Below, piece by piece: positions 6,665 through 13,925 of a stretch of DNA of 16,356 bases (the stretch's first letter is position 1; each line of letters begins with the position of its first letter). The stretch spans positions 1-16,356 of the forward strand of contig DKGG01000021.1 in the NCBI GenBank assembly GCA_002453155.1, given 5' to 3'. This DNA comes from Bdellovibrionaceae bacterium UBA6776 (lineage in GTDB: Bacteria > Bdellovibrionota > Bdellovibrionia > Bdellovibrionales > UBA1609). A program made the translations under genes and the position numbers. The notes under the pieces are model-generated. The model did not search any database, was not told the origin of the DNA, and worked only from the letters and a program-made list of their open reading frames with translations.

Positions 6665-8047
6665 ATGAAATTCAACGCGTTGACGTTCTTTGTTGCGTCC
6701 AGTGCTCTTTTATTTTTGTCCGCATGTGCATCCGGACCCAAAGCCAATATATCCTCAACATCAGATCCTTCGAACACCATTGCTCAAATGGAGTCTGAAA
6801 TTTCCGAAGGCTATCGCAATCAATATGATGTGTTGGCACCAGAAATGTTTTCCAGTGCCCAAAGCTATTTGAAAGAAGCCAAGGAAGATTTGTCCGACGG
6901 AGACGACCGAGAAGATGTGATGGAAAACCTGGCCTATGCTCGTGGACATCTGAACAAAGCCAAAGAGCAAGTCCGCCAACGCAGTGCCAATGCGGAAAGT
7001 TTGTTAAATGCACGAGAAGCGGCTCTCACCAAGGGCATCCGTGGAAACGACAAACTGGAGAAAAAACTGAAAAGTTTGGATGAACGTTTTCGCACCAACT
7101 CGGATCGACTGGGGATGATGACCCCTGGGGAATTGAATGCCCTTCAACAGGGTTATTTGGATTTAGAAAAGAATGCGGTTCAAAACCGAGAGCTTTCCTC
7201 CGCCCGCCGAAAAATAGATTGGGCCATTTCAGAGGGGGCGCGGTCTCAAGCGCCTAAGACATTGGCTCGCGCTCAAAAAGACATGAAAACCGCTGAAAAT
7301 GTGATTGCATCCAATGTTCGCAATGAAGCTGCATACAAGAACGCGGTGTCTGAAGCGAACACCTCGGCGGAACTTCTTTATCAGGTGGAAGACGTGGTTC
7401 ACACCAACGGAAAGATTCTTCCTGAAGATGTGGCCCTTGATATTGTTGCAAAAAACCAAAGACTGAATGAGATGGATCGAAGAGTGGGTTCATTGAGTCA
7501 GGAGCTTGGAAAAACTCGAAGTGAGCTTTCGACAGTTTCGGCAAAAGCCGCGATGACGGATGAAGAGCTCGCTAAAAAAGAAAAGACCTTAAAAGACAAA
7601 GAGATGGCTTTGAAAATGGAACAAGCCATCGAAGAGGTGTCTCAACAGTTTCCGAAGGATCAAGCTGAGGTTTACCAAAATGGAGACAAAGTTGTGATTC
7701 GTCTCAAAGGTGGATTTCCCTTTGGAAAATCTGAAATTAAAGAGGATGCAAAGCCGCTTCTTGAAAAAGTGGGTGAAGTTGCAAAAAATTTGAACGCCAA
7801 GGAAGTGGTGGTTGAAGGTCATACAGATTCTATTGGTGACCAGGCTGTGAACGAAAGACTTTCTGAAGATCGTGCAAAGGCCGTTGCCGCCTTTCTTTCG
7901 AACGAAGAGGGTGTGATGAAGGACAAAATCGAAGCCAAGGGTTATGGATTTAACAAACCTCTTGCGACCAACAAAACCAAAGAAGGTCGTGCTCAAAACC
8001 GACGGGTGGATGTGATCATTTCAACTGGGGATTCGATGGATCAGTAG
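6665..8047 (+). CDS. DUF4398-like / OmpA-domain peptidoglycan-binding lipoprotein
   Basis: I place the start at the ATG at 6665 (460 aa), 7 nt after a near-perfect GAGGAGGT. An upstream in-frame ATG at 6641 lacks a ribosome site and would put 8 charged residues before the signal peptide. The lipobox is FLSAC (Cys21). Residues about 45-105 form a charged helical bundle of the DUF4398 type (APEMFSSAQSYLKEAKED), and a similar block recurs at about 190-240 (APKTLARAQKDMKTAEN). A long coiled coil spans about 265-325, and a full OmpA domain fills about 340-452. The OmpA domain has GHTDSIG (Asp388) and NRRVDV (Arg446-447), the residues that bind meso-diaminopimelate in peptidoglycan. It probably tethers the outer membrane to the cell wall over a long helical spacer. 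The 3' end overlaps the convergent fxsA by 32 nt. Confidence 0.92.
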   Translation: MKFNALTFFVASSALLFLSACASGPKANISSTSDPSNTIAQMESEISEGYRNQYDVLAPEMFSSAQSYLKEAKEDLSDGDDREDVMENLAYARGHLNKAKEQVRQRSANAESLLNAREAALTKGIRGNDKLEKKLKSLDERFRTNSDRLGMMTPGELNALQQGYLDLEKNAVQNRELSSARRKIDWAISEGARSQAPKTLARAQKDMKTAENVIASNVRNEAAYKNAVSEANTSAELLYQVEDVVHTNGKILPEDVALDIVAKNQRLNEMDRRVGSLSQELGKTRSELSTVSAKAAMTDEELAKKEKTLKDKEMALKMEQAIEEVSQQFPKDQAEVYQNGDKVVIRLKGGFPFGKSEIKEDAKPLLEKVGEVAKNLNAKEVVVEGHTDSIGDQAVNERLSEDRAKAVAAFLSNEEGVMKDKIEAKGYGFNKPLATNKTKEGRAQNRRVDVIISTGDSMDQ

Positions 8048-8519
8048 AGTCGGCATTTGAGGGAGTCACATCCTTCATTCCAGAACTCGAAGGGTAAAAA
8101 TCCGATGGAGGGGGAGGGTAAAAACCTCCTCCTTTGTTTTGGGTAAAAACATGGATTCTCCCTTTTGAAACCTGCCGCAGAACCCACCCCATCAGAATTT
8201 TTCGAAACAGCATGCGAGTGGGTGGAAGCAAAAGAAGGATTCCAAAAGCATCGGTTACAAACCCCGGGGCTATCAATAAGACTCCGCCCACCAAAATCAT
8301 CACTCCGTCACTCAACTCCTTATGGGGGCTTTGACCGCGGGCCATTTTTTCCTGAAGTTGGTTTAAGGTGGCAAACCCTTGCATTTTTACCAAACGGGAT
8401 CCTGCCCAAGCGGTAAGAATCACCACGGCAAAGATGGGCCAAAATCCAAACTCTTTTCCCGCCTCAATTAACAAATAGATTTCTAAAACGGGGAAGACCA
8501 AGTAAGTTAAAAACAACAT
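8016..8519 (-). CDS. fxsA: FxsA family cytoplasmic membrane protein
   Basis: The 167-aa protein has the FxsA layout: a first membrane helix with the P-x-x-E motif (FPVLEIYLLIEAG, 9-21), a second helix (about 28-43), a cytoplasmic segment, and the signature GGVLLIAPGFVTDAFGILLLLPPTR-type block (78-102; only part quoted) with a basic tail after it. The Pro/Gly/Ser-rich C-terminus (from about 128) is longer than the core domain and is probably disordered. E. coli FxsA overproduction reduces exclusion of phage T7 by the F plasmid; the normal cellular role is unclear. The ATG at 8519 has AAGGG very close upstream, and a TATACA box sits just before it. The last 32 nt are antisense to the end of the OmpA lipoprotein gene. 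Confidence 0.92.
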   Translation of the reverse strand: MLFLTYLVFPVLEIYLLIEAGKEFGFWPIFAVVILTAWAGSRLVKMQGFATLNQLQEKMARGQSPHKELSDGVMILVGGVLLIAPGFVTDAFGILLLLPPTRMLFRKILMGWVLRQVSKGRIHVFTQNKGGGFYPPPPSDFYPSSSGMKDVTPSNADSTDPSNPQLK

Positions 8520-8596
8520 GACCCTTGTATAGCGAAATCTTCAGGGCGGGGTCAAACCTCATAAGGTCGAATTTTTCCGACGGTAGAGTGAATAAA

Positions 8597-9181
8597 ATGC
8601 ATGCGCGTGAATGGCAAGATGAATTGTCAGTGAAGGGTTATGTGTATTTTTCGGATCTCGTCTCTTTAGATGGGGTGAAAAACCTTCTTTCATGGGCAAA
8701 GGTTCAAGAGTCAGAGGACCGTTTTGATCCTGCGGGGATTGGAAAGGGAGTCCGCAAAAGAATCTCTGAAGACCACCGGCGGGATGAAATTTTGTGGGTC
8801 AAAGATTGGACGCTTCCTCCGCTCAAGGAGTTTCATGACAATCTTTCCTACCTGTTTGTGGAACTTCGTCGTGGATTGTTTTTGCCCCTCAAGCGCTTCG
8901 AGGGGCACGTTGCTCACTACCCCAAAGATTCATTTTATGTGAAGCACATCGATCGGCACAAAGTTCAGCCGCACCGACTGATGACGGCGGTGTTTTATCT
9001 CAGTGACATGAACCCTGGAGAGGGCGGCGAGCTGGTCCTTCATTTGCCCGAGGGAAAGCAAACCATTCATCCTCAGGCCGGAAGCATGATTCTCTTTCAA
9101 AGTGAGATTCCCCATGAGGTGCAGATCACCCACAAAGACCGGTGGAGTTTGACCTGTTGGTTTCGCGATGACGTTCTTTAG
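8597..9181 (+). CDS. 2-oxoglutarate/Fe(II)-dependent oxygenase, prolyl-hydroxylase type
   Basis: With the ATG at 8597 the protein is 194 aa. A GTG at 8588 and a TTG at 8525 are in frame upstream but have no better ribosome site. The double-stranded beta-helix shows the iron triad: His117 and Asp119 in FYVKHIDRH and His173 in IPHEV. Arg182 in DRWSLTCWF is placed to bind 2-oxoglutarate. The spacing and the motifs R-x-M-T-A-V-F-Y-L and GGELVLHLPEG resemble the EGLN/PHD prolyl-4-hydroxylase branch rather than the AlkB or PhyH branches. No signal peptide is visible, so it probably acts in the cytoplasm. A protein substrate, for example a ribosomal protein or elongation factor, is likely from the family but not shown. 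It is divergent from fxsA (77-bp gap) and its TAG overlaps the convergent gene's TAA. Confidence 0.88.
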   Translation: MHAREWQDELSVKGYVYFSDLVSLDGVKNLLSWAKVQESEDRFDPAGIGKGVRKRISEDHRRDEILWVKDWTLPPLKEFHDNLSYLFVELRRGLFLPLKRFEGHVAHYPKDSFYVKHIDRHKVQPHRLMTAVFYLSDMNPGEGGELVLHLPEGKQTIHPQAGSMILFQSEIPHEVQITHKDRWSLTCWFRDDVL

Positions 9182-9984
9182 AAGACAAGGCCTAGCTGCC
9201 ACTGGGATTTATTTTCCGAAGCGATCTTGTCATATTTGATCTGAGTAAAAGTGTAGCCCATTAAGATTTTTGCTCCAGTTCCGAACTCCAAACCGCCCCC
9301 GGCAGACCAGGCGGAACCGCTGTCAGTGACGGAATAGCTGGCAGCAGGTGAGGTGTTGTCTGAGTTGGCGGAATGATCGATGTCTGCACTGACGTGGAGC
9401 GAGGCCACAGAGCCGCCGGCGTACACCAAGGCATTTGGAGAAATAAAATAGCCCATTGAAAGTCCAATGCGAGAGGAGCTCCCTCGCGCTTTTCCTTCCC
9501 AGTTGTATCCACCCGGACCGAACTCTCCATTTTGATTTCCAGATTTGGAAGTTTGGTAGTATCCAAAAGATCCAGAGACGGACATCTGAGGGCCAGCGCC
9601 ATTTTCTCCCAAAAATTGCCATTTCACGCCAGGTTCAGCACCTCCCGAAAAAGGATAGATATTGAGTCCCACCTGCAGGCGATCGATCAAACTGTAATTG
9701 AGGCCTCCGAAAAAGGCCGAGGCACTTAGAATTTCAGGGTGATCCAAATCTGGAGGCCGCTGACTCGCGTCTCCAGAAAACTCATAACTGTGGCCCGAAC
9801 GTCCTCCCAAAGCCACTCCAAAGCTTCCTTGGGACTTCCAAACCACCGGTGACTCCACCATGGGATCGGGAATTTGAACATTCAAATTTGAACAGGCAGA
9901 GAGAAAGAGAAACAAGATTGTAAAAAAGAGTTTTAGAGTCCAAGACTGCGATTGAGAAAAAGGGGTATGTAATGTTTGAAGCAT
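9178..9984 (-). CDS. Putative outer-membrane beta-barrel with lipoprotein signal peptide
   Basis: I choose the ATG at 9984 (268 aa); a longer TTG reading start at 10044 would place 20 non-hydrophobic residues before the signal. The signal peptide is long (MLQTLHTPF..., hydrophobic core about 18-29) and ends in FLSAC, predicting lipidation of Cys31. The mature protein is rich in Gly, Ser, Tyr and Asn with repeated amphipathic strands (for example SVSGSFGYYQTSK and GGGLEFGTGAKILMGYTF) and ends in ...WQLGLVF, a C-terminal Phe as used for barrel insertion. I infer a small 8-10-strand barrel. A lipidated N-terminus on a barrel is uncommon, so either the Cys is modified or the signal is processed differently. 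It shares 4 nt with the convergent oxygenase gene, and a 78-bp gap separates it from msrB upstream. Confidence 0.75.
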   Translation of the reverse strand: MLQTLHTPFSQSQSWTLKLFFTILFLFLSACSNLNVQIPDPMVESPVVWKSQGSFGVALGGRSGHSYEFSGDASQRPPDLDHPEILSASAFFGGLNYSLIDRLQVGLNIYPFSGGAEPGVKWQFLGENGAGPQMSVSGSFGYYQTSKSGNQNGEFGPGGYNWEGKARGSSSRIGLSMGYFISPNALVYAGGSVASLHVSADIDHSANSDNTSPAASYSVTDSGSAWSAGGGLEFGTGAKILMGYTFTQIKYDKIASENKSQWQLGLVF

Positions 9985-10062
9985 AAATCCATTCGGCCTC
10001 GAATTGGCTTTACTGTCAATTCGCTCCAAGCAGAGTTCGACCAAAAGAGAGGCTCTAAAATT

Positions 10063-10521
10063 TTACGAAAAGTGTTTTAAATACTCTTCATAGCCTTCTG
10101 CAGCCAAATTTTCTTTGGGAATAAACCGTAGGCTTGCAGAATTCATGCAATAGCGCTTTCCGCCGCGATCTTTAGGACCATCATTAAAAACATGTCCCAA
10201 GTGGGAATCCGCAATCTTTGATCTGACTTCTGTGCGCACGCGAAAAAACATCGAGCGGTCTTCCTTTTCGGTCAGCGCATTTTCGTCCACGGGTTTGACG
10301 AAAGAAGGCCAACCCGTGCCGGAATCAAATTTGTCGGACGAAAGAAACAACGGCTCTCCACTGACGATGTCCACGTAAAGACCATCTTTGTGGTTCTCAT
10401 TAAATTCATTTCGAAAGGGAGGCTCCGTGCCTTCTTTTTGAGTCACCTTGTATTGAAGAGGACTCAAAAGATTTTTAAGTTCCTCATCCGTCGGTTTTTT
10501 AAAGTTCTTCCAATGGGTCAT
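10063..10521 (-). CDS. msrB: Peptide-methionine (R)-S-oxide reductase MsrB, zinc-less single-cysteine form
   Basis: The 152-aa protein is a complete MsrB (SelR) domain. It reduces the R-epimer of methionine sulfoxide in proteins. The catalytic Cys125 lies in RYCMNSASL, with His107 and His110 in ADSHLGHVF, and GTGWPSF at 68-74. The two CxxC zinc pairs of many MsrBs are replaced (GEPLF and VRSKIADS), and the Cys that often resolves the sulfenic acid is also absent. Cys125 is the only cysteine, so regeneration would need an external thiol directly. There is no signal peptide, so it looks cytoplasmic. The ATG follows the stop of the outer-membrane protein gene by 6 nt with no clear Shine-Dalgarno, suggesting translation by coupling. 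It is the last gene of the operon starting at 13774. Confidence 0.95.
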   Translation of the reverse strand: MTHWKNFKKPTDEELKNLLSPLQYKVTQKEGTEPPFRNEFNENHKDGLYVDIVSGEPLFLSSDKFDSGTGWPSFVKPVDENALTEKEDRSMFFRVRTEVRSKIADSHLGHVFNDGPKDRGGKRYCMNSASLRFIPKENLAAEGYEEYLKHFS

Positions 10522-10527
10522 AATATC

Positions 10528-11475
10528 TTAAAATCTCACAAAGCTCAGCAAAGTGACCTGAGAGTTTTCAGATTTAAATTGCGCCAACTCACCCATGTTT
10601 TCATTGGCGTTGACCACATCCTCATAGGTTAAAATAAAATTGATTTTCGAGTTCAATGCAAACCGAGCTGCTGGACCAAATTTCACTTCGTGAATGGGGC
10701 CCTTGGTTCGAGGAGTCCCTTCTTTGTCGAACTGATTGTAGGCATTGGCCGTGGAGGAATTGAAGTATTGATCTTTGTGGCCTGCTTGTAAGCCAAAGCC
10801 TGTTTCTGCATCCATCTTGTACCAAAAGTTCAAACGGTGTTCCAGCTCCCAGGATTTTGTTAACGAGGTTACTTCTGCATAGTCTCCGGCATTGTCCACA
10901 AAAGTGTTTTTATAGGCCGTTCGAGATTGGTGGTAGTAGCTGATCTTTTGATCATACTCCATATCAAAAACGCGGCTTAAAATTTTGCTAAAAATAAAGT
11001 GGTTTCGGTAGCGACCAATTTGATCGCGCTTTTGGCTGTTTTCACTGGTGGGCAAATAGATCCGACCCTCCCAGTACACGCCAATGTCCCCAGGAAGAAG
11101 AGTTAAAGCATCGTTGCGAAGAAACAAAATCACATCTTGAAGAAACAGCTCACTTTTTTGTACGTGACCGTCATTAAAGCGATCTCTTCCAGCGGTGTTG
11201 TATTGAAAGGGCAGACGAACTCCGCCTTTTAAATCATAGGTCAATCGCTTTGCAATAGTTAGATAGTTGTAAAAGGAAAGTCGGCCAGTTCCATTGTCTA
11301 CGCCGTTCACTTCGGTTTGGTCGGCCTCGGTCGAGCCCAAGCTGAAAAAGCTAAAGGTGTAGCCGGACTCGTTAAAGCTTTCCACCACCGAAAACTGCGC
11401 CCAGGTGGGAAGTGATAAGGTCACAGCAAAAACAAGTATTGATAGAGAAATAAATTTTTGAATCAAAGATTTCAC
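10528..11475 (-). CDS. Outer-membrane beta-barrel protein of unknown function
   Basis: This 315-aa protein has a Sec signal peptide (hydrophobic core about 10-22, likely cleavage after TWA at 26). The mature part shows alternating strands rich in Tyr, Phe, Asn and Asp and ends in LLSFVRF, a C-terminal Phe with aromatic spacing typical of Bam-inserted barrels. Segments such as LKGGVRLPFQYN and IGVYWEGRIYLP look like transmembrane strands with long polar loops. I recognise no named porin family. The start is GTG at 11475, overlapping the TGA of the upstream nuclease-fold gene (GTGA, 4 nt), behind a perfect AGGAGGT about 8 nt upstream. The strong site suggests it is made at a high level even though it is third in the operon. 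Confidence 0.82.
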   Translation of the reverse strand: MKSLIQKFISLSILVFAVTLSLPTWAQFSVVESFNESGYTFSFFSLGSTEADQTEVNGVDNGTGRLSFYNYLTIAKRLTYDLKGGVRLPFQYNTAGRDRFNDGHVQKSELFLQDVILFLRNDALTLLPGDIGVYWEGRIYLPTSENSQKRDQIGRYRNHFIFSKILSRVFDMEYDQKISYYHQSRTAYKNTFVDNAGDYAEVTSLTKSWELEHRLNFWYKMDAETGFGLQAGHKDQYFNSSTANAYNQFDKEGTPRTKGPIHEVKFGPAARFALNSKINFILTYEDVVNANENMGELAQFKSENSQVTLLSFVRF

Positions 11476-12728
11476 TGGGTGACCTCCTCTGAGGTTTTAG
11501 AGTTTTCTTTGGAATCTTCTTTTTGTTCCGCATTTGGTGTTCGAACCAATTTGGCAACCAAAGGCCAGTGGTCCGACACTCCGGTGCTGTGTTTGCCATT
11601 TCCAAATCGACCGGGGGATCCCCAGCGATTGAATTGGTAAAGACTTTTGTTAAAGACCGCAATGGAGTTGGGGTCCACCTGCCACTCGTTTTGACCGTTG
11701 GTCAGTTCTTTTTCAAAAAGAAAGACATCAAAAAACGACCACTCTCTTTTGCGGTGATAATAGTAGGTCCCTGCGCAGGATTTGCAGCCGATTTTGTGAG
11801 AGATGACCCAGTCTCTGGCAGCCTGCTCTCCATAAAGTCGTTTCTGAGCATCTTCGCCCGCAGAAATATTGAAATCTCCCGCGGCAAAAACCAAAGCTTT
11901 TTCGGGAAGCTCTTTTTTGATTTGTGACAGCTTCTCCAAAACCACGCGCCGGTAGCCTGTGCTGGATCTTTGCGAAGGAAGGTGAGCGCCCAATACATAA
12001 AGGGATTCTCCATCGGGAAGTTCAAGCTCCACTTGAAGAATTCCGCGGGTGGGGTAGTTTTCTTTGATGTCGCTCACGTCCTCTCGGGCTAAAGTAAACT
12101 CAGGCAAAGAGTTTTCGTCTTTTTTTGTCAGATGAGCGGTTCGCTCTTTAGTGAGTTGCTCCTGAGTCTTTAAAGAGTATTTGATCTTTTCAAAGTCCAC
12201 CACATGAAGCATGGAGGACTTCATAGGAAGTCGGCTGATCACACCCACATCAATTCCGCGTTCGTCAGGGCCTTCAATCAGCTCCACCGTTTTGTAATTG
12301 AACTGGGGCATGGCGGCTGCCAGATCTTTGAGTGCGTGAATGTTTTCAACCTCTTCCGCAATCAACACATCGGGACCGTTCCCGTCATTCACCCGGGAGA
12401 TCACATCCACAAGGCGGGAAATTTTTCGTTTGTAAATGGTCTCAGACCAATCTTTGTCCAGGCACTCTTGGCGAAAACGCTTTGAGGTGCGGGTGAAGCA
12501 AAGGTTTTGGTAATAGGTGGTGTTTTTGATGGATCTGGGCAGAAATTCCTCGTCGTTTTTTCCTTCATCATCTTTGGTGTCGAAAAGGTTTTCCAAATTG
12601 TAAGTCATCAGAAAAATTTCTGAATCTTTGACCTGAACCAGTTCTTTCTTTTTGTTGAAGCTGGTACACGAAGTGAAAATGACGAGAGACAGCGAGACAA
12701 TTGCAAAGTGTTTGATTTGAGTTTTCAT
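11472..12728 (-). CDS. Endonuclease/exonuclease/phosphatase-fold lipoprotein
   Basis: The 418-aa protein has a lipobox IFTSC (Cys21) and then a full EEP domain, the Mg-dependent phosphoesterase fold of DNase I and exonuclease III. Motifs in order are TYNLENLFD (42-50, metal Asn44), IAEEVEN (123-129, metal Glu126), RGIDVGVISR (157-166), GAHLPSQR (247-254), AAGDFNI (282-288, Asp285/Asn287) and SDHWPL (385-390, Asp386-His387). All catalytic positions are present, so it should be active, either on nucleic acid or on another phosphodiester. A CKSC pair (315-318) is an odd insert. The C-terminus is a charged Glu/Lys/Ser tail. Lipidation puts it in the envelope. The start ATG shares one base with the upstream stop (TAATG) behind GAGGTGGTG, and its end overlaps the barrel gene. 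Confidence 0.88.
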   Translation of the reverse strand: MKTQIKHFAIVSLSLVIFTSCTSFNKKKELVQVKDSEIFLMTYNLENLFDTKDDEGKNDEEFLPRSIKNTTYYQNLCFTRTSKRFRQECLDKDWSETIYKRKISRLVDVISRVNDGNGPDVLIAEEVENIHALKDLAAAMPQFNYKTVELIEGPDERGIDVGVISRLPMKSSMLHVVDFEKIKYSLKTQEQLTKERTAHLTKKDENSLPEFTLAREDVSDIKENYPTRGILQVELELPDGESLYVLGAHLPSQRSSTGYRRVVLEKLSQIKKELPEKALVFAAGDFNISAGEDAQKRLYGEQAARDWVISHKIGCKSCAGTYYYHRKREWSFFDVFLFEKELTNGQNEWQVDPNSIAVFNKSLYQFNRWGSPGRFGNGKHSTGVSDHWPLVAKLVRTPNAEQKEDSKENSKTSEEVTQ

Positions 12729-13774
12729 TACTTCACCACCTCAAAGTCAAAAAGGAACAGCCGTGCATCCGGATGATTTTGAGTTTCTTTTTTATAGAGG
12801 CTTTCAATTTCATCCATTGCTTCACTGACGGTATAAGAATTCAATTTCAGGAAGTCGGATCGAAGGGCTTCAATTTTCATTCTTCGCATTTGGCCGATTT
12901 TAATTTTTCCAAAGGACTCGTAGTTTCCATTGGCATCTTTTTTACGACTGACCACATTGATGACTGAGCCCTGCTTGGCACAGAGGAGGCCGGTATGAAC
13001 ATCCCAAGCTGTGTTGGTCTTTCCAGAAACTATCAGATCCCAAACCTCTTTGGATGTGCGGTAATCTTCGAAGACCCGGGTTCCACAGGAAGCTTTTAAG
13101 GTGTCTCCTTCACTTTGAGTCTGTTCAAAAGTATTTCCTTTGATTCTGGCCACAACATTGTTTGTCGCAGACTTCGATACCGCTGGACTGGCACTGTCGC
13201 GAACATATTGAAAATAGGTCTGGGAAATGACGCCACCCTTACTTTCATTTTTTTGGCTGAACTGAATTTCTGATTTAAACAGGTTTAGAGTTTCATTTAA
13301 AATATAATTGCGAGCTTCGGAGCGACTTTCATTGCTGTAGAGTTTTTCTTTTAAAGAATTGAAGATTTCATCAAGCTTGTCCCCTCTTTCCTTAGGCTTC
13401 AGAAGAACGACCTTTAGAATGCGCGCGCGAACAGGGCCCTCATAGGGCGCAAAATTTGTTTTCCGATCTTTATTGACTAAGGTGACTTCGGAACCCACTT
13501 GGTAACAGTTGTTGGCTCCTGCTGTGGTGTGGGCAATGGATTTGAAAAAGACCAAATTCTCCATCCACTCTTTATCAATTCTTGCTTCACTCCAAGCGCT
13601 TCGGCAGTTCTCGGCCATCTCACCCGGTTTGTCGTAAACAATGGGAATGTTCTTTTCTAAGCGCTCGTTGAAGTTGTAGATGTTTTCATCGGTGGGAGCA
13701 CAGCCGCTCAATCCACCCCACATGGCACTGGAAATCATCAAAGTCCATAGACCCTGCAAAACACGTCTTTTCAA
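12728..13774 (-). CDS. Lipoprotein of unknown function with four mature-region cysteines
   Basis: I choose a TTG start at 13774 (348 aa). It lies just downstream of AGGGAGGGG and gives a proper signal peptide, KRRVLQGLWTLMISS..., with lipobox GLSGC (Cys25). An in-frame ATG at 13954 would add 60 non-signal residues and overlap the lgt start, so it is rejected. The mature protein has Cys57, Cys90, Cys230 and Cys265, enough for two disulfides. The middle (about 125-195) is charged and helical. Residues about 85-130 and about 268-330 each look like a small beta-barrel followed by an Arg/Lys-rich helix, slightly reminiscent of ASCH/PUA-like folds; this is weak. It is the first gene of the operon with the EEP lipoprotein, barrel and msrB. 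Confidence 0.8.
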   Translation of the reverse strand: MKRRVLQGLWTLMISSAMWGGLSGCAPTDENIYNFNERLEKNIPIVYDKPGEMAENCRSAWSEARIDKEWMENLVFFKSIAHTTAGANNCYQVGSEVTLVNKDRKTNFAPYEGPVRARILKVVLLKPKERGDKLDEIFNSLKEKLYSNESRSEARNYILNETLNLFKSEIQFSQKNESKGGVISQTYFQYVRDSASPAVSKSATNNVVARIKGNTFEQTQSEGDTLKASCGTRVFEDYRTSKEVWDLIVSGKTNTAWDVHTGLLCAKQGSVINVVSRKKDANGNYESFGKIKIGQMRRMKIEALRSDFLKLNSYTVSEAMDEIESLYKKETQNHPDARLFLFDFEVVK

Positions 13775-13925
13775 AAGCCCCTCCCTTAAAAGCGTGAATG
13801 ATGGTGGGCAAAGTAGCGTTTCCGTCGGCCCTTTGTCCAGTGCCGCAAAGCGCAATAATGGTTTTCTGACAATCTGAGTCCTTTTGTGTTCAAGTTTCGA
13901 TCCTTTTTGGTCCGAAAAGCATTTT

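Noticed and set aside
7589..7996. Minus-strand open frame of 135 codons opposite the OmpA domain.
   Set aside because: It mirrors a well-supported OmpA domain and its Phe/His-rich composition is typical of an antisense shadow.
8569..8584. Imperfect inverted repeat GTCGAA/TCCGAC upstream of the oxygenase as an operator.
   Set aside because: Arms are short with a mismatch, so it is within chance expectation.
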